DNA from: Candidatus Dojkabacteria bacterium
GTDB taxonomy: Bacteria > Patescibacteria > Dojkabacteria > SC72
Assembly: GCA_023229785.1 (NCBI GenBank)
Contig: JALNYV010000010.1
Span: 1 to 56,149, forward strand
Length of the DNA stretch: 56,149 nt
Reading direction: 5' to 3'
Each line of letters opens with the position of its first letter. Positions within the stretch are counted from its first letter, which is position 1. The notes under the pieces are model-generated. The model made no database searches, was not told where the DNA came from, and was given only the letters and a program-made list of their open reading frames with translations. Positions 39,188-48,235 of the stretch are shown piece by piece. The position numbers were made by a program, and so were the translations under genes.

Positions 39188-42100
39188 ATGGCAATTACAG
39201 GGCCTTACGAAATAAGTCATGGTTACACAGGACTTTCCACAGACACAAAACCTCTTGATGCAAAAGGCAATGATAGATATTTTGCTACCGACACAAGAAC
39301 ATGGTTTATTTATGACGGGTCTACATGGTCACAGATGCCTTCTGGTAGTTCAGGTGGATCGGGAACAGACTTGTATGCCACTTCCACTAATCCTGTGTCT
39401 AGTGCAGCTGTTACAGCAACTATTCTTGATGCTTACAATGGTGTTATTATAACACTTACAGCGGCTGGAAATGCTCAGACCATGGCAAGTCCTACAATAA
39501 CGACTGCCGGTAAACGGTTTGTTGTTATTAACAATGATACAAGTACTCATTCTATTTCTGTAAATTCTATTGTTCTTGCTGCTGGTGATGCTCAGATATT
39601 TGTATGGGATGGAACAGTATGGATTGCGGTAGAGATGATTTATGCCACGACTACATCTTCAGGAATGGTTACACTTGCTACTGAAGCAGAGGTTGTTAGT
39701 GGCTCTGATCCGTTAAAGGTTGTTACTCCATCAACATTAACAAGTAAAATGAGTTCACCTGGTGCTATTGGTAATACTGCTCCTGCTACTGGGAGTTTTA
39801 CAACTTTAGGGGCTTCTTCTCTTGCCAACAATTATCTCTTTGTAGATGGGTCAAGGGCAGATACCTATACTGCTGATGGTTCAATGCTTCTTCCATTTAA
39901 GACAGTACTTGCAGCACTGGCAGTTGTAAATGCGAATGTTGGCGAAAGTTTTTGTATTAAAATTCAACCTGGAACATATGCTGATAACTTGACTATTACA
40001 GGTCCAAGATATCTTAGAATAGAAGGTTCTGGTGGAGTGGTTATAAGTGGTACTATACTTATTAATTCGGGTGTAGGATCTTATGATAGGATTGAATTCG
40101 TTGGAATAAATGGGTTACGTGCTGAAAAGGGTCCATCTCTAACATTAAGTGGAAAGATTACAGCCGAGAGAACCAATGATTCTCTGATTTATGTTACTTT
40201 TGATGGTTGTTTAATATCCGGAGAATTTGAAGCCACAACATCTGGAACATGGGTTTTACAGTATAGAAATTGTAGAGTTAATGGAGCTATCACAGGAACA
40301 TTAGCTGTTAATACTCAACTTGATAATACAATTCTTATAGAGTCTTATGGTTTCAATGAATTTGTTGGAACAATTTCAGGAATAGTTAGTTTTTATAATT
40401 GTCATGATTCTGATTTTTATTGTGCAATAAACACAACTCCTTGGTATGAAAGTAGATTTGCTCATTGCATATTTGCTTCAACAGTTTCTATAATCCCTCA
40501 AGTTGGTGCTTCTTCAGCTATTATTTATGTTGATGGAGTAAGTTATAAATCAATCATGGCAACAACACCAACCACTACAGGAGCGAGTTTTTCACATATT
40601 GATGGTGGTTTGTTAACTGGTGCTATAACAGAAATTCTTGTGGGTGGTGGTAATGGGTTAAATCCAGTTTATACAACTGCTACTGGTACTGACGCTCCTG
40701 TTAGAGCTACATCCCCAACAATTACAACTCCAATAATTTCTAGTTTGCCAGCAACATCTACAATTACCAGCCTTAAAAATGAACCACTAAATATTGGTAT
40801 TATAACTCAGGGAACAGATGATGCAAATGGCGTTAATATTATTCTAACCGGTGAAGCCGCTGGTAGTGGTGGTGCAGGAAATAATAATGGTGGTGATATT
40901 GTTCTTGTTGGTGGTGTTAAACAAGGGTCAGGTACAACCGGAAATGTATTGCTTCAAGCAACAGGTGGAGGTTTTGTTGGTATAGGAACATCGTCACCTA
41001 GTTATAAAACTCATATTGCTGATACTGTGACAGATCAAGCCGACACACGAATGTTATATATTGCTCCAAGCATTATTAATACAGATAATAATACAAACGC
41101 ATCCAGAGGTATTTCTATAAATCTTGGAGACACACGATTACCCGTTGATAAATTATGTAATAGTACTGTTACAGGAATAGCAAATTCAGCTTTTATTAAT
41201 AGTGCTTCTTTTGCTGGAACTTTGACCAATAATTATGGGATTAATGTTACAGCTGGTATTGGTGGTTCTTGTGCGGCTACAGCTGCTATTACTGAAGTTT
41301 ATGGTGTATCAATCGGATTATATAATCTTAGGGCTGGTACTACTATTGGAACGGGTTATGCCTTGTATATTGAATCCGTTAAAACGGGTACAATTACAAC
41401 AGCTTATGATGTATATGCCAGTTCTGCTACCTCTAAAAATTATTTTGCTGGAAATGTTGGTATTGGTACAACAGCACCTAGTTCTAAATTGTGCATTAAT
41501 GGCGGTGTTCATGTAGGTGGAACTTCTGATGCCGGTGATGATAATTTATTGGTTGATGGGGTTGCCAGTGCTACCACTTTTGATACCAATGTGGCGGCTG
41601 CAGGTGTTACATTAAGTGGCATTACCTTATCAGCAGACGGTACAGATGCTGATATAAATATTAATATTACTCCTAAAGGTACGGGTTCGGTTGTTATGTC
41701 CAAGGTGGATATAAACAATGGAACTATTGATTCTACCGATATAACTATTGATGCTTCAACAACTTTAGTTTCTTCAGCAGGTACAATGAGTATTCCTCAA
41801 AAAACTCCTGTTAATGCTGTTGCTGCGACAGGAACTATTACAGTTACAGGATTACCAGTAGCAGAAGTTGATAATGTATATGCTACAGGTACAATTACTG
41901 TTAACGGAACTCCTGTTGCTGAAGAAGTTTTCCTTGTTGATACACAGACCTTTACTTTTAAGGCTACAAGATCAGGAGTTGGTGAAGTTACTATTGATGC
42001 GGATAATACAACTCAGGCATCTAATATTGCTTTTGCTATCAATGCAGACATTACGACTGTAGACGCTACCGGTAATGCTGGTGTGGTTAATCTTGTTTCG

Positions 42101-42955
42101 ACAGAATTAGGTACAACAGGAAATGACACAGATTTATCAGAAACAGCTACAGGAATTGCAGTAAGTGGACCCAAACTTACCGGTGGAGTGGATGCAGTTG
42201 TTGGTGATACACTGACGGTTGGAGATCAACTATTTACATTTAAACCTTCCGGAACATCTTTGGGTGACATCGTTGTTGATGGCAATAGTACAGCCCAAGC
42301 TGCTAATATAGTTACTTCTATAAATAGAGATTTGGCGACAGTAGATGCCACAAGCATACTGGGTGTTGTTTATCTTGCTGCTGCAACAAAAGGTGTGACG
42401 GGTAATTCTTTAGTTTTATCTAAGAGTTGTGCTAATATTACTATAACCGGTATTGGTTTTTTAACTGGCGGAATAGATGGAACCATAGGATTGCTAAATG
42501 AAATATGTGCCGATACTAATTATATTTATATTTCAACTGCTGCTAACACGATTTCTGACAGTAATTGGGAAAAAAGTAAAATCAATCATTATTCTACCAT
42601 TACAGAGATTGATGGGTCTACTTCTGGAATACTAAGTATTCCTGATGTTGCAGGGACTATTATTTCCAATGTCGGTCAAGGTGCTTCAGATGTAGCTTTA
42701 GCCTTACCTCAAGCAGCGGTAGGGTATAGTTTGATAGCTACTGTTGGTACGGCTCAAGCAGGTAATACATGGAAATTGACGGCTTTCCCAGGTGATAAGA
42801 TTTACCTTGATGGTGTGGCTGGAACTGATGGTCAGAGTGTTGTTGTAACCCCTGTTGTTGGAGATTATATTACATTGATATCATTTAAAACAGGGGCATC
42901 GACATACGATTGGTTAGCTAAGACAGGTAGTGGAACCTGGACAGCGGCGGCATAA
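39188..42955 (+). CDS. Very large multi-domain tail fibre / beta-helix protein
   Basis: A 1255-residue protein. Modules in order: a short N-terminal domain (GLSTDTKPLDAKGNDRYFAT, 1-55); Gly-rich link; a phage tail segment (MVTLATEAEVVSGSDPLKVV, about 160); a right-handed beta-helix (about 215-450, PFKTVLAALAVVNANVGESF); fibre repeats VGIGTSSPSYKTHI and VGIGTTAPSSKLCI (near 596 and 756); two copies of an ATGTITVNGTPVAEE...QTFTFKA-type beta domain (about 895-1100); and a C-terminal beta-domain (to 1255). Such modularity is typical of adhesins exchanged between phages. It lies between gp4- and gp10-like genes. Confidence 0.76.
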   Translation: MAITGPYEISHGYTGLSTDTKPLDAKGNDRYFATDTRTWFIYDGSTWSQMPSGSSGGSGTDLYATSTNPVSSAAVTATILDAYNGVIITLTAAGNAQTMASPTITTAGKRFVVINNDTSTHSISVNSIVLAAGDAQIFVWDGTVWIAVEMIYATTTSSGMVTLATEAEVVSGSDPLKVVTPSTLTSKMSSPGAIGNTAPATGSFTTLGASSLANNYLFVDGSRADTYTADGSMLLPFKTVLAALAVVNANVGESFCIKIQPGTYADNLTITGPRYLRIEGSGGVVISGTILINSGVGSYDRIEFVGINGLRAEKGPSLTLSGKITAERTNDSLIYVTFDGCLISGEFEATTSGTWVLQYRNCRVNGAITGTLAVNTQLDNTILIESYGFNEFVGTISGIVSFYNCHDSDFYCAINTTPWYESRFAHCIFASTVSIIPQVGASSAIIYVDGVSYKSIMATTPTTTGASFSHIDGGLLTGAITEILVGGGNGLNPVYTTATGTDAPVRATSPTITTPIISSLPATSTITSLKNEPLNIGIITQGTDDANGVNIILTGEAAGSGGAGNNNGGDIVLVGGVKQGSGTTGNVLLQATGGGFVGIGTSSPSYKTHIADTVTDQADTRMLYIAPSIINTDNNTNASRGISINLGDTRLPVDKLCNSTVTGIANSAFINSASFAGTLTNNYGINVTAGIGGSCAATAAITEVYGVSIGLYNLRAGTTIGTGYALYIESVKTGTITTAYDVYASSATSKNYFAGNVGIGTTAPSSKLCINGGVHVGGTSDAGDDNLLVDGVASATTFDTNVAAAGVTLSGITLSADGTDADININITPKGTGSVVMSKVDINNGTIDSTDITIDASTTLVSSAGTMSIPQKTPVNAVAATGTITVTGLPVAEVDNVYATGTITVNGTPVAEEVFLVDTQTFTFKATRSGVGEVTIDADNTTQASNIAFAINADITTVDATGNAGVVNLVSTELGTTGNDTDLSETATGIAVSGPKLTGGVDAVVGDTLTVGDQLFTFKPSGTSLGDIVVDGNSTAQAANIVTSINRDLATVDATSILGVVYLAAATKGVTGNSLVLSKSCANITITGIGFLTGGIDGTIGLLNEICADTNYIYISTAANTISDSNWEKSKINHYSTITEIDGSTSGILSIPDVAGTIISNVGQGASDVALALPQAAVGYSLIATVGTAQAGNTWKLTAFPGDKIYLDGVAGTDGQSVVVTPVVGDYITLISFKTGASTYDWLAKTGSGTWTAAA

Positions 42956-42956
42956 G

Positions 42957-43673
42957 ATGATCCAGCCAGCAATATTAGGTAATTTAATGAGAAATGCGTC
43001 TGCACCAGCATATACCTATTATGATATAGGTTTTGGCGGTGGTACTGTTAATAGGAATTTTTCTGGTTTATCTTTTAGGGAAACAGGTTTTCCTACAAAT
43101 TCTGCGGGTAGTCTTATGTTATATCTTTCTTTTCTCTCTACTGAAGGATTGACATTGACTCCACCTTCGGGGTGGACAACTATCTCAGTACCTACGCCGT
43201 CAGGATTTTCTTTTGTAGCATCTTACAAGATATCTTCGGGATCAGAACCAGCTTCAGCAACATGGTCATGGGGGACTTCCTGTAGTGGTAACATTCAACT
43301 TGTTTCTTTTACTAAGGCTGGTGGAACATGGGTAGAACCTGGAACTATAGATTTTATAAGTTCTTCATCTGAAGTAAAAGGTGAAACATCTGGTGAACAT
43401 ACATATTCCACAGCATCTATTGATATTCCTGATAAGTCCATATTGTTAAGTACATTTTTCTTTGGACCAGCTGCCGAGACACTTACTACAGCACCAATCG
43501 GAATGACAACAACACTTAATTCTATATATAATGGTGGAACATGGGGGGCTAATTCAACATGGTATAAAATTTATTCTGCTACTGCTTCTGATGTTGTTAC
43601 ATCTCTGGTTTGTGAAGGATCAGCAGCAGTAACTGTTGATAAAAAACAGTGGATTATAGCGGCAAGGGATTAA
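42957..43673 (+). CDS. Beta-sandwich virion protein
   Basis: A 238-residue Ser/Thr/Gly-rich protein with jelly-roll-like strands (LTLTPPSGWTTISVPTPSGF, IPDKSILLSTFFFGPAAETL). It resembles phage proteins of the P-P-x-G-W-x...F..Y...S..E pattern that carry carbohydrate-binding-like folds. ATG 42957 follows the previous stop by one base. Inferred structural protein. Confidence 0.6.
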   Translation: MIQPAILGNLMRNASAPAYTYYDIGFGGGTVNRNFSGLSFRETGFPTNSAGSLMLYLSFLSTEGLTLTPPSGWTTISVPTPSGFSFVASYKISSGSEPASATWSWGTSCSGNIQLVSFTKAGGTWVEPGTIDFISSSSEVKGETSGEHTYSTASIDIPDKSILLSTFFFGPAAETLTTAPIGMTTTLNSIYNGGTWGANSTWYKIYSATASDVVTSLVCEGSAAVTVDKKQWIIAARD

Positions 43674-43676
43674 GTT

Positions 43677-45413
43677 ATGTCACAGATACCATTTATTTTA
43701 GGGAGTAATACAGGTCGCAGCACAAATATTAACGCTCAAAGATGTATAAATCTTTTTCCTGCCATTGATCCTAATCAAGCTAAATCCGAAGTATCTTTAT
43801 ATGGAACCCCAGGATTTGGTCTTTTTTCTGCTTTAATTACTCAAGGAACTTATACGAGTGTTAGGGCAATGCACATTGCTACAGGTCCAAGTGGTGTATC
43901 ATATTTATATGTAATTTGTGGCAACAAAGTATATTATGTAACCAGTGCCGGTATTAGAACTGCCATTTCGGGTAATATAGATACCTCTGTTGGATTTGTT
44001 TATATGTCAAGTAATATGAGAGACAACGATCCTTTAGGGTCTGAGATTATGATTGTAGATGGCTCTGAATTTTCTTATTATATTTATAATAATACATTAA
44101 TAAAAATGGTTTATGTTGAAGGGGCTTATGCTACAGGGACTATTACGGTTAGTGGTATCCCTGTTGCTGATGAAACTTTTGTTGTTGGTACACAGACGTT
44201 TAAGTTTGTAGCATCCAGAGTAAATACCGGAGAAGTTACTATTTCCGCTAATAATACAGATCAAGCTACTAATATCAATTTTGCGATTAATACTGATATA
44301 AGTAATACTGTAACTGCTGAAAAGACAATGGCAGTTGTTAGTTTAACAGCTAAGGAATATGGAATAGATGGGAACTCTATTATACTTACTGAGGCTGCTA
44401 CTGGTATTGCTGTAAGTGGTTCTGGTACTTTATCTGGTGGTGTTGATGATAAATTTAATTTACCCTCTAATATTAATTCTGTAGCTTATCAGGATGGTTA
44501 CTTTATTGTTTCTAAACTTAACACTGGTGAAATATATATCAGTACGCATCCTAATGATATAACTGTATGGGACCTTACTGATATGACCATTGCTGATAGT
44601 AATCCTGATTATGCTTTAAGGATTATGTCTAGCAATAGAGAGCTTTGGGTCTTTGGTAATAACACAATTGAACCTTATTATAATTCTGGTAATGTTGATT
44701 TTCCTTTTGAAAGAATTCAGGGCAGTGTTTTAGAGTTAGGAACTATTGCTCCAGCTTCAATTACAAGGATTGAAGGAATTTTTCTATGGTTATCAGATAA
44801 AAAAAGAGTTGCTAAAAATACTGGTTATCAAGTTCAATATATTTCTTCTCCTACGATAGATTATCAGATATCAACTTATTCTAAAGTTGATGATGCTATT
44901 GGGTGTTCTTGTTCAATAGAAGGTCATGATTGGTATGTTTTGTCTTTTCCAACAGAGAATAAGACATGGGTATATGATTTAAGTACTGATTATTGGTTCG
45001 AGTGGGAAAGTTACAACAGTAATATTATTAATCCATTTGGTAGACATAGGATTAATTGTAGTATTACATTTGCCAATAAACAGATTATTGGTGATTACGC
45101 TAGTGGTGATTTATTTTATTTGGATATGGATTCATATACAGATAATACTAATGAGATTAGAAGATATAGGACTTCCCAGGTTATTAGCAATGAAAACAAA
45201 AATATAATTTTTCATGAATTACAATTAGAATTTGAATCCGGTGTGGGTATTTCAGGGGTTACATATGACTATGATGTTGATTTAGCTCCTGAAATTTTAC
45301 TACAGCCTGTATCAGTTAGTGTAAATGAAGGTGAAGATGCTACCTTTACTACTTTGGGATGTAGTACTGGAACATTATTTTATCAGTGGTATCATGGTGT
45401 TGATGTTGATTAA
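43677..45413 (+). CDS. Tail hub, P22 gp10-like, N-terminal part (gene split downstream)
   Basis: A 578-residue protein. INAQRCINLFPAIDPNQAKS and YGTPGF mark the gp10 / phage-stabilisation family, and the middle to end blocks NRELWVFGNNTIEPYYNSGN, ERIQGSVLELGTIAPASITR, VYDLSTDYWFEWES, RRYRTSQVISNENKNI follow. A foreign ATGTITVSGIPVADETF domain is inserted at about 150-258. After ELQLEFESGVG the normal gp10 ending is missing and an Ig-like half-domain follows (LLQPVSVSVNEGEDATFTTL, FYQWYHG), then TAA. The usual C-terminus is found in the gene at 47384. Confidence 0.8.
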   Translation: MSQIPFILGSNTGRSTNINAQRCINLFPAIDPNQAKSEVSLYGTPGFGLFSALITQGTYTSVRAMHIATGPSGVSYLYVICGNKVYYVTSAGIRTAISGNIDTSVGFVYMSSNMRDNDPLGSEIMIVDGSEFSYYIYNNTLIKMVYVEGAYATGTITVSGIPVADETFVVGTQTFKFVASRVNTGEVTISANNTDQATNINFAINTDISNTVTAEKTMAVVSLTAKEYGIDGNSIILTEAATGIAVSGSGTLSGGVDDKFNLPSNINSVAYQDGYFIVSKLNTGEIYISTHPNDITVWDLTDMTIADSNPDYALRIMSSNRELWVFGNNTIEPYYNSGNVDFPFERIQGSVLELGTIAPASITRIEGIFLWLSDKKRVAKNTGYQVQYISSPTIDYQISTYSKVDDAIGCSCSIEGHDWYVLSFPTENKTWVYDLSTDYWFEWESYNSNIINPFGRHRINCSITFANKQIIGDYASGDLFYLDMDSYTDNTNEIRRYRTSQVISNENKNIIFHELQLEFESGVGISGVTYDYDVDLAPEILLQPVSVSVNEGEDATFTTLGCSTGTLFYQWYHGVDVD

Positions 45414-45427
45414 AACAGGAGGATTGA

Positions 45428-47374
45428 ATGGCGATTAAATATAGACCTATTCCCAATGCAACAGAAAGTGATCTGGTTTTAACTTCTTTACAGGATTTTG
45501 AATCTGGTTTTTATAAATGCGTACTTTCCAATGATTCTACTCTGGTTACAACGACAGCAGCGGAGTTATCGATATTAAACTCAGATGAATATGCTTATGT
45601 ATTTGTTACCACTTTTGATGAATTATTTGATGTGGCTGGTATTTCTGGATCAAAAACCATAATCGCTGCTCCTGGTACATACACCTTAACAGCAGATATA
45701 ACTATTCCATCCAATAAGGTCTTGTATGTTTTAACAGGGGCAAACATTGTTACGACAGGATTTACTTTTTTATGCAATGGAGATTTCCATGCTGATAAGT
45801 ATGCTATTTTTAGTGGCACTGGAACTGTAAATTTTGGTAAAAGTATAACTATTTTTCCTGAATGGTTCGGAGCCAAAGGTGATGCTAGTGCCACATTATT
45901 TACCGGAACAGATGACACAACAGCTTTTACCAACGCTGTTTCATCGTTAATTGCTGGTGGAATTATAGAAGTTTCCAAGCTTCACGCTATAGAAGGTACT
46001 TCGGCTGGTGATTTTTTTAATGGTGTTACTATACCGGCAGCAATTACGGATATTACAATTCAAGGGGTTAACAAGGTTACAAGTGGTTTTGTTCAGATAG
46101 GATCATTGCCTGGTAATACCTTTAGAGGAGAACCGCATGATGTCGGTGATGGGTTATGGAGTGAAAATATTAAATTTGATAATTTATATTTTAATACTGA
46201 TTCAACCCTTTATAATATTGGGTCTGGTTCTCCGTCGCCATTATTTTTTTATAGGTTTCATAATATAGAAGTAAGTAATTGTATCTTTGAAGGGTTTGGT
46301 TTGATTGGTGGCTTTCATGGTGCTAATGGATTGGGGGCAACTGAAATATCCACTAATTTAAAGTTTCACGATAACTATATTAATGGTTCGGGTGTTGTGG
46401 CTTTTACTGGTATTACAGTATTTAATATAGATGGTTTTTGGGTTGAGAATAATCATTTTAATAAAATTTCAAAGCCTATAGAACTTGAATCACATAATCC
46501 TGCCTCCGGGACACTTTTTACAAATGGATTGATTAGAGGCAATAAAATTACTAATGGAACGGTAGCTACTTATTCTGCGACTAACTCTTTCATTGCTATT
46601 GGAGCGCAAGTTACCGCTGGCAATGAATGTTGTAATATTATAGTTTCTGACAATATTATTGATCTTTGTGCAAGTGGAACTTGTGTAAATGTAAGTGGTG
46701 CATTTTTATTTATTGGGGCAGCGACCGATATAGGTAATATTCATGATATTACTATTTCCAACAATCAGGTTCATAATTATACTCCTACATCTGCTGATTA
46801 TGGCTGTTATTTAGTGTATTGTGATGCAGTTCAAGTAATAAATAATGTCTTTTCAAATCCGTTAGCAAGTACTGGTAGTCCATATGCTATTGCTTTGCTA
46901 GATACAACTAATTCCCTTATTGCTTTGAATAACATTCAAGGGTCTAATTGGGGAAGTGGTATAACTGAAACTGCAAATATAGAACTTAATAATGTTTATT
47001 TAAGCAATCAAAATTCTGATACTGGTACTGCTATTGCTACTATTTCAACATCTAAATCTACTGTTATTGATATAAATGGATTGTCTGATAGAGTAGAAAT
47101 TAAAATCGGTAATGGAGCAGGGATTACATTTTTTAAATTAGGAGCTACATATTTAAATGCTGTTGGTGTTACTCAGGCTATTGTTGATTCTACAGGATTA
47201 AATATTGAGAGGGCAGCGACATTTGCTTCTTTAAATGCTGAACCTTCTGATAAGAAAGCTGGAATGGTTGTTAGGGCTGATAGAGCTACATGGGACCCAT
47301 TATCTAAGGGGTCGGGAACATCATATTTAACGTGGTATAATGGTACTGCATGGAAGGGATTACACGAACAGTGA
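45428..47374 (+). CDS. Tailspike / depolymerase (beta-helix) with N-terminal Ig half-domain
   Basis: A 648-residue protein. Residues 1-50 (IPNATESDLVLTSLQDFESG, FYKCVLSNDSTL) are the second half of an Ig-like domain whose first half ends the preceding gene in another frame. Then comes a tailspike head: TIIAAPGTYTL, FPEWFGAKGDASATLF and TDDTTAFTNAV (pectate-lyase-3 / P22 tailspike-type pattern), followed by right-handed beta-helix repeats rich in Asn/Ile (NIIVSDNIIDLC, IHDITISNNQVHNY) and a short C-terminal beta domain. Probably recognises or cleaves host surface polysaccharide. AGGAGG site 5 bases before the ATG. Confidence 0.8.
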   Translation: MAIKYRPIPNATESDLVLTSLQDFESGFYKCVLSNDSTLVTTTAAELSILNSDEYAYVFVTTFDELFDVAGISGSKTIIAAPGTYTLTADITIPSNKVLYVLTGANIVTTGFTFLCNGDFHADKYAIFSGTGTVNFGKSITIFPEWFGAKGDASATLFTGTDDTTAFTNAVSSLIAGGIIEVSKLHAIEGTSAGDFFNGVTIPAAITDITIQGVNKVTSGFVQIGSLPGNTFRGEPHDVGDGLWSENIKFDNLYFNTDSTLYNIGSGSPSPLFFYRFHNIEVSNCIFEGFGLIGGFHGANGLGATEISTNLKFHDNYINGSGVVAFTGITVFNIDGFWVENNHFNKISKPIELESHNPASGTLFTNGLIRGNKITNGTVATYSATNSFIAIGAQVTAGNECCNIIVSDNIIDLCASGTCVNVSGAFLFIGAATDIGNIHDITISNNQVHNYTPTSADYGCYLVYCDAVQVINNVFSNPLASTGSPYAIALLDTTNSLIALNNIQGSNWGSGITETANIELNNVYLSNQNSDTGTAIATISTSKSTVIDINGLSDRVEIKIGNGAGITFFKLGATYLNAVGVTQAIVDSTGLNIERAATFASLNAEPSDKKAGMVVRADRATWDPLSKGSGTSYLTWYNGTAWKGLHEQ

Positions 47375-47383
47375 GGCCAATAA

Positions 47384-47830
47384 ATGTCTAATCCACTTAT
47401 AGTTTATAAAACTAATCATGGTATTCCTATTGGTAGTAAGTGTACGTTTACCAGTACTGGTGTGTTGCCTTATCCGATAACTGAAACGGTTGAATACTAT
47501 ATTATTACAGAAGGATATACTGCTAATTCGTTTGAAATATCTTTAGATGAAGAAGGAACTCCAATTGCAACGAGTGGTTTTTATTCTGGTGTTATAACAA
47601 TTCATAATGTTGTTTCTTCTCCGGTTGTTGGGTTGGATTGGTCTAATGATGGTGGTCATACATGGTCTAATAGATATTTTAAATCTATTGGCAGAATTGG
47701 AGAATATGCCTTTAGAACAATATGGAGAAGATTAGGTAAATCCAGAACTCGAATTTTCAGGGCAACTATTACTGAGCCTGTGAAAGTCGTTCTACTTGAT
47801 GCTTTTGCAGAAATAGAAGGATTGAAATGA
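47384..47830 (+). CDS. Tail hub, P22 gp10-like, detached C-terminal part
   Basis: A 148-residue protein. Residues 1-80 form a fibre-type beta module (YKTNHGIPIGSKCTFTSTGV, YYIITEGYTANSFEISLDEE). Residues 85-148 are the characteristic end of gp10-family hubs: GLDWSNDGGHTWSNRYFKSI, GRIGEYAFRTIWRRLGKSRT, RIFRATITEPVKVVLLDAFA. Since these residues normally end a single hub polypeptide, this gene looks like the 3' end of the hub gene displaced by the tailspike. It follows the tailspike by 9 bases in the same frame, separated by two stops. ATGA overlap with the next gene. Confidence 0.76.
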   Translation: MSNPLIVYKTNHGIPIGSKCTFTSTGVLPYPITETVEYYIITEGYTANSFEISLDEEGTPIATSGFYSGVITIHNVVSSPVVGLDWSNDGGHTWSNRYFKSIGRIGEYAFRTIWRRLGKSRTRIFRATITEPVKVVLLDAFAEIEGLK

Positions 47831-48225
47831 ATTTAGTTCAAGCTCCAATTAAAGAAGCTATGTATCCAGCACCAGGAGTTATGGCAAATGCTTGGATAAA
47901 ATTCTTTCTTAATAACTATACAGATTTAGGGGAAGTTACCAAGAACACATATATAAACCAGGTTGCAACCACTGTTAATTCCACTACAACGCTCACCACT
48001 GATACTTTTATAACTATATGTGACAGTGCATCTAATATTATTTTAAATCTGCCACAAGCCTCTACAATGCAAAATAAATTCTTTGTTATTTATAATAAGG
48101 GAATCGGAGATTGTTTAGTCAGTCCATATGGTACAGAAACAATACAAGGTGATGCTAGGTTTAGTTTAAGGCAATGGGAAAGCATACCAGTTCTTTCAGA
48201 TGGAAGTAATTGGTTTATTTTTTAA
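47827..48225 (+). CDS. Small tail-associated protein
   Basis: A 132-residue protein. N-terminus NLVQAPIKEAMYPAPGVMAN, AWIKFFLNNYTDLGE is a common linker following gp10-like hubs, and the C-terminal half is a beta-domain (NIILNLPQASTMQNKFFVIY, ETIQGDARFSLRQWESIPVL) like those decorating fibre tips. Probably a tail accessory piece. Confidence 0.66.
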   Translation: MNLVQAPIKEAMYPAPGVMANAWIKFFLNNYTDLGEVTKNTYINQVATTVNSTTTLTTDTFITICDSASNIILNLPQASTMQNKFFVIYNKGIGDCLVSPYGTETIQGDARFSLRQWESIPVLSDGSNWFIF

Positions 48226-48235
48226 AGGATAATAT

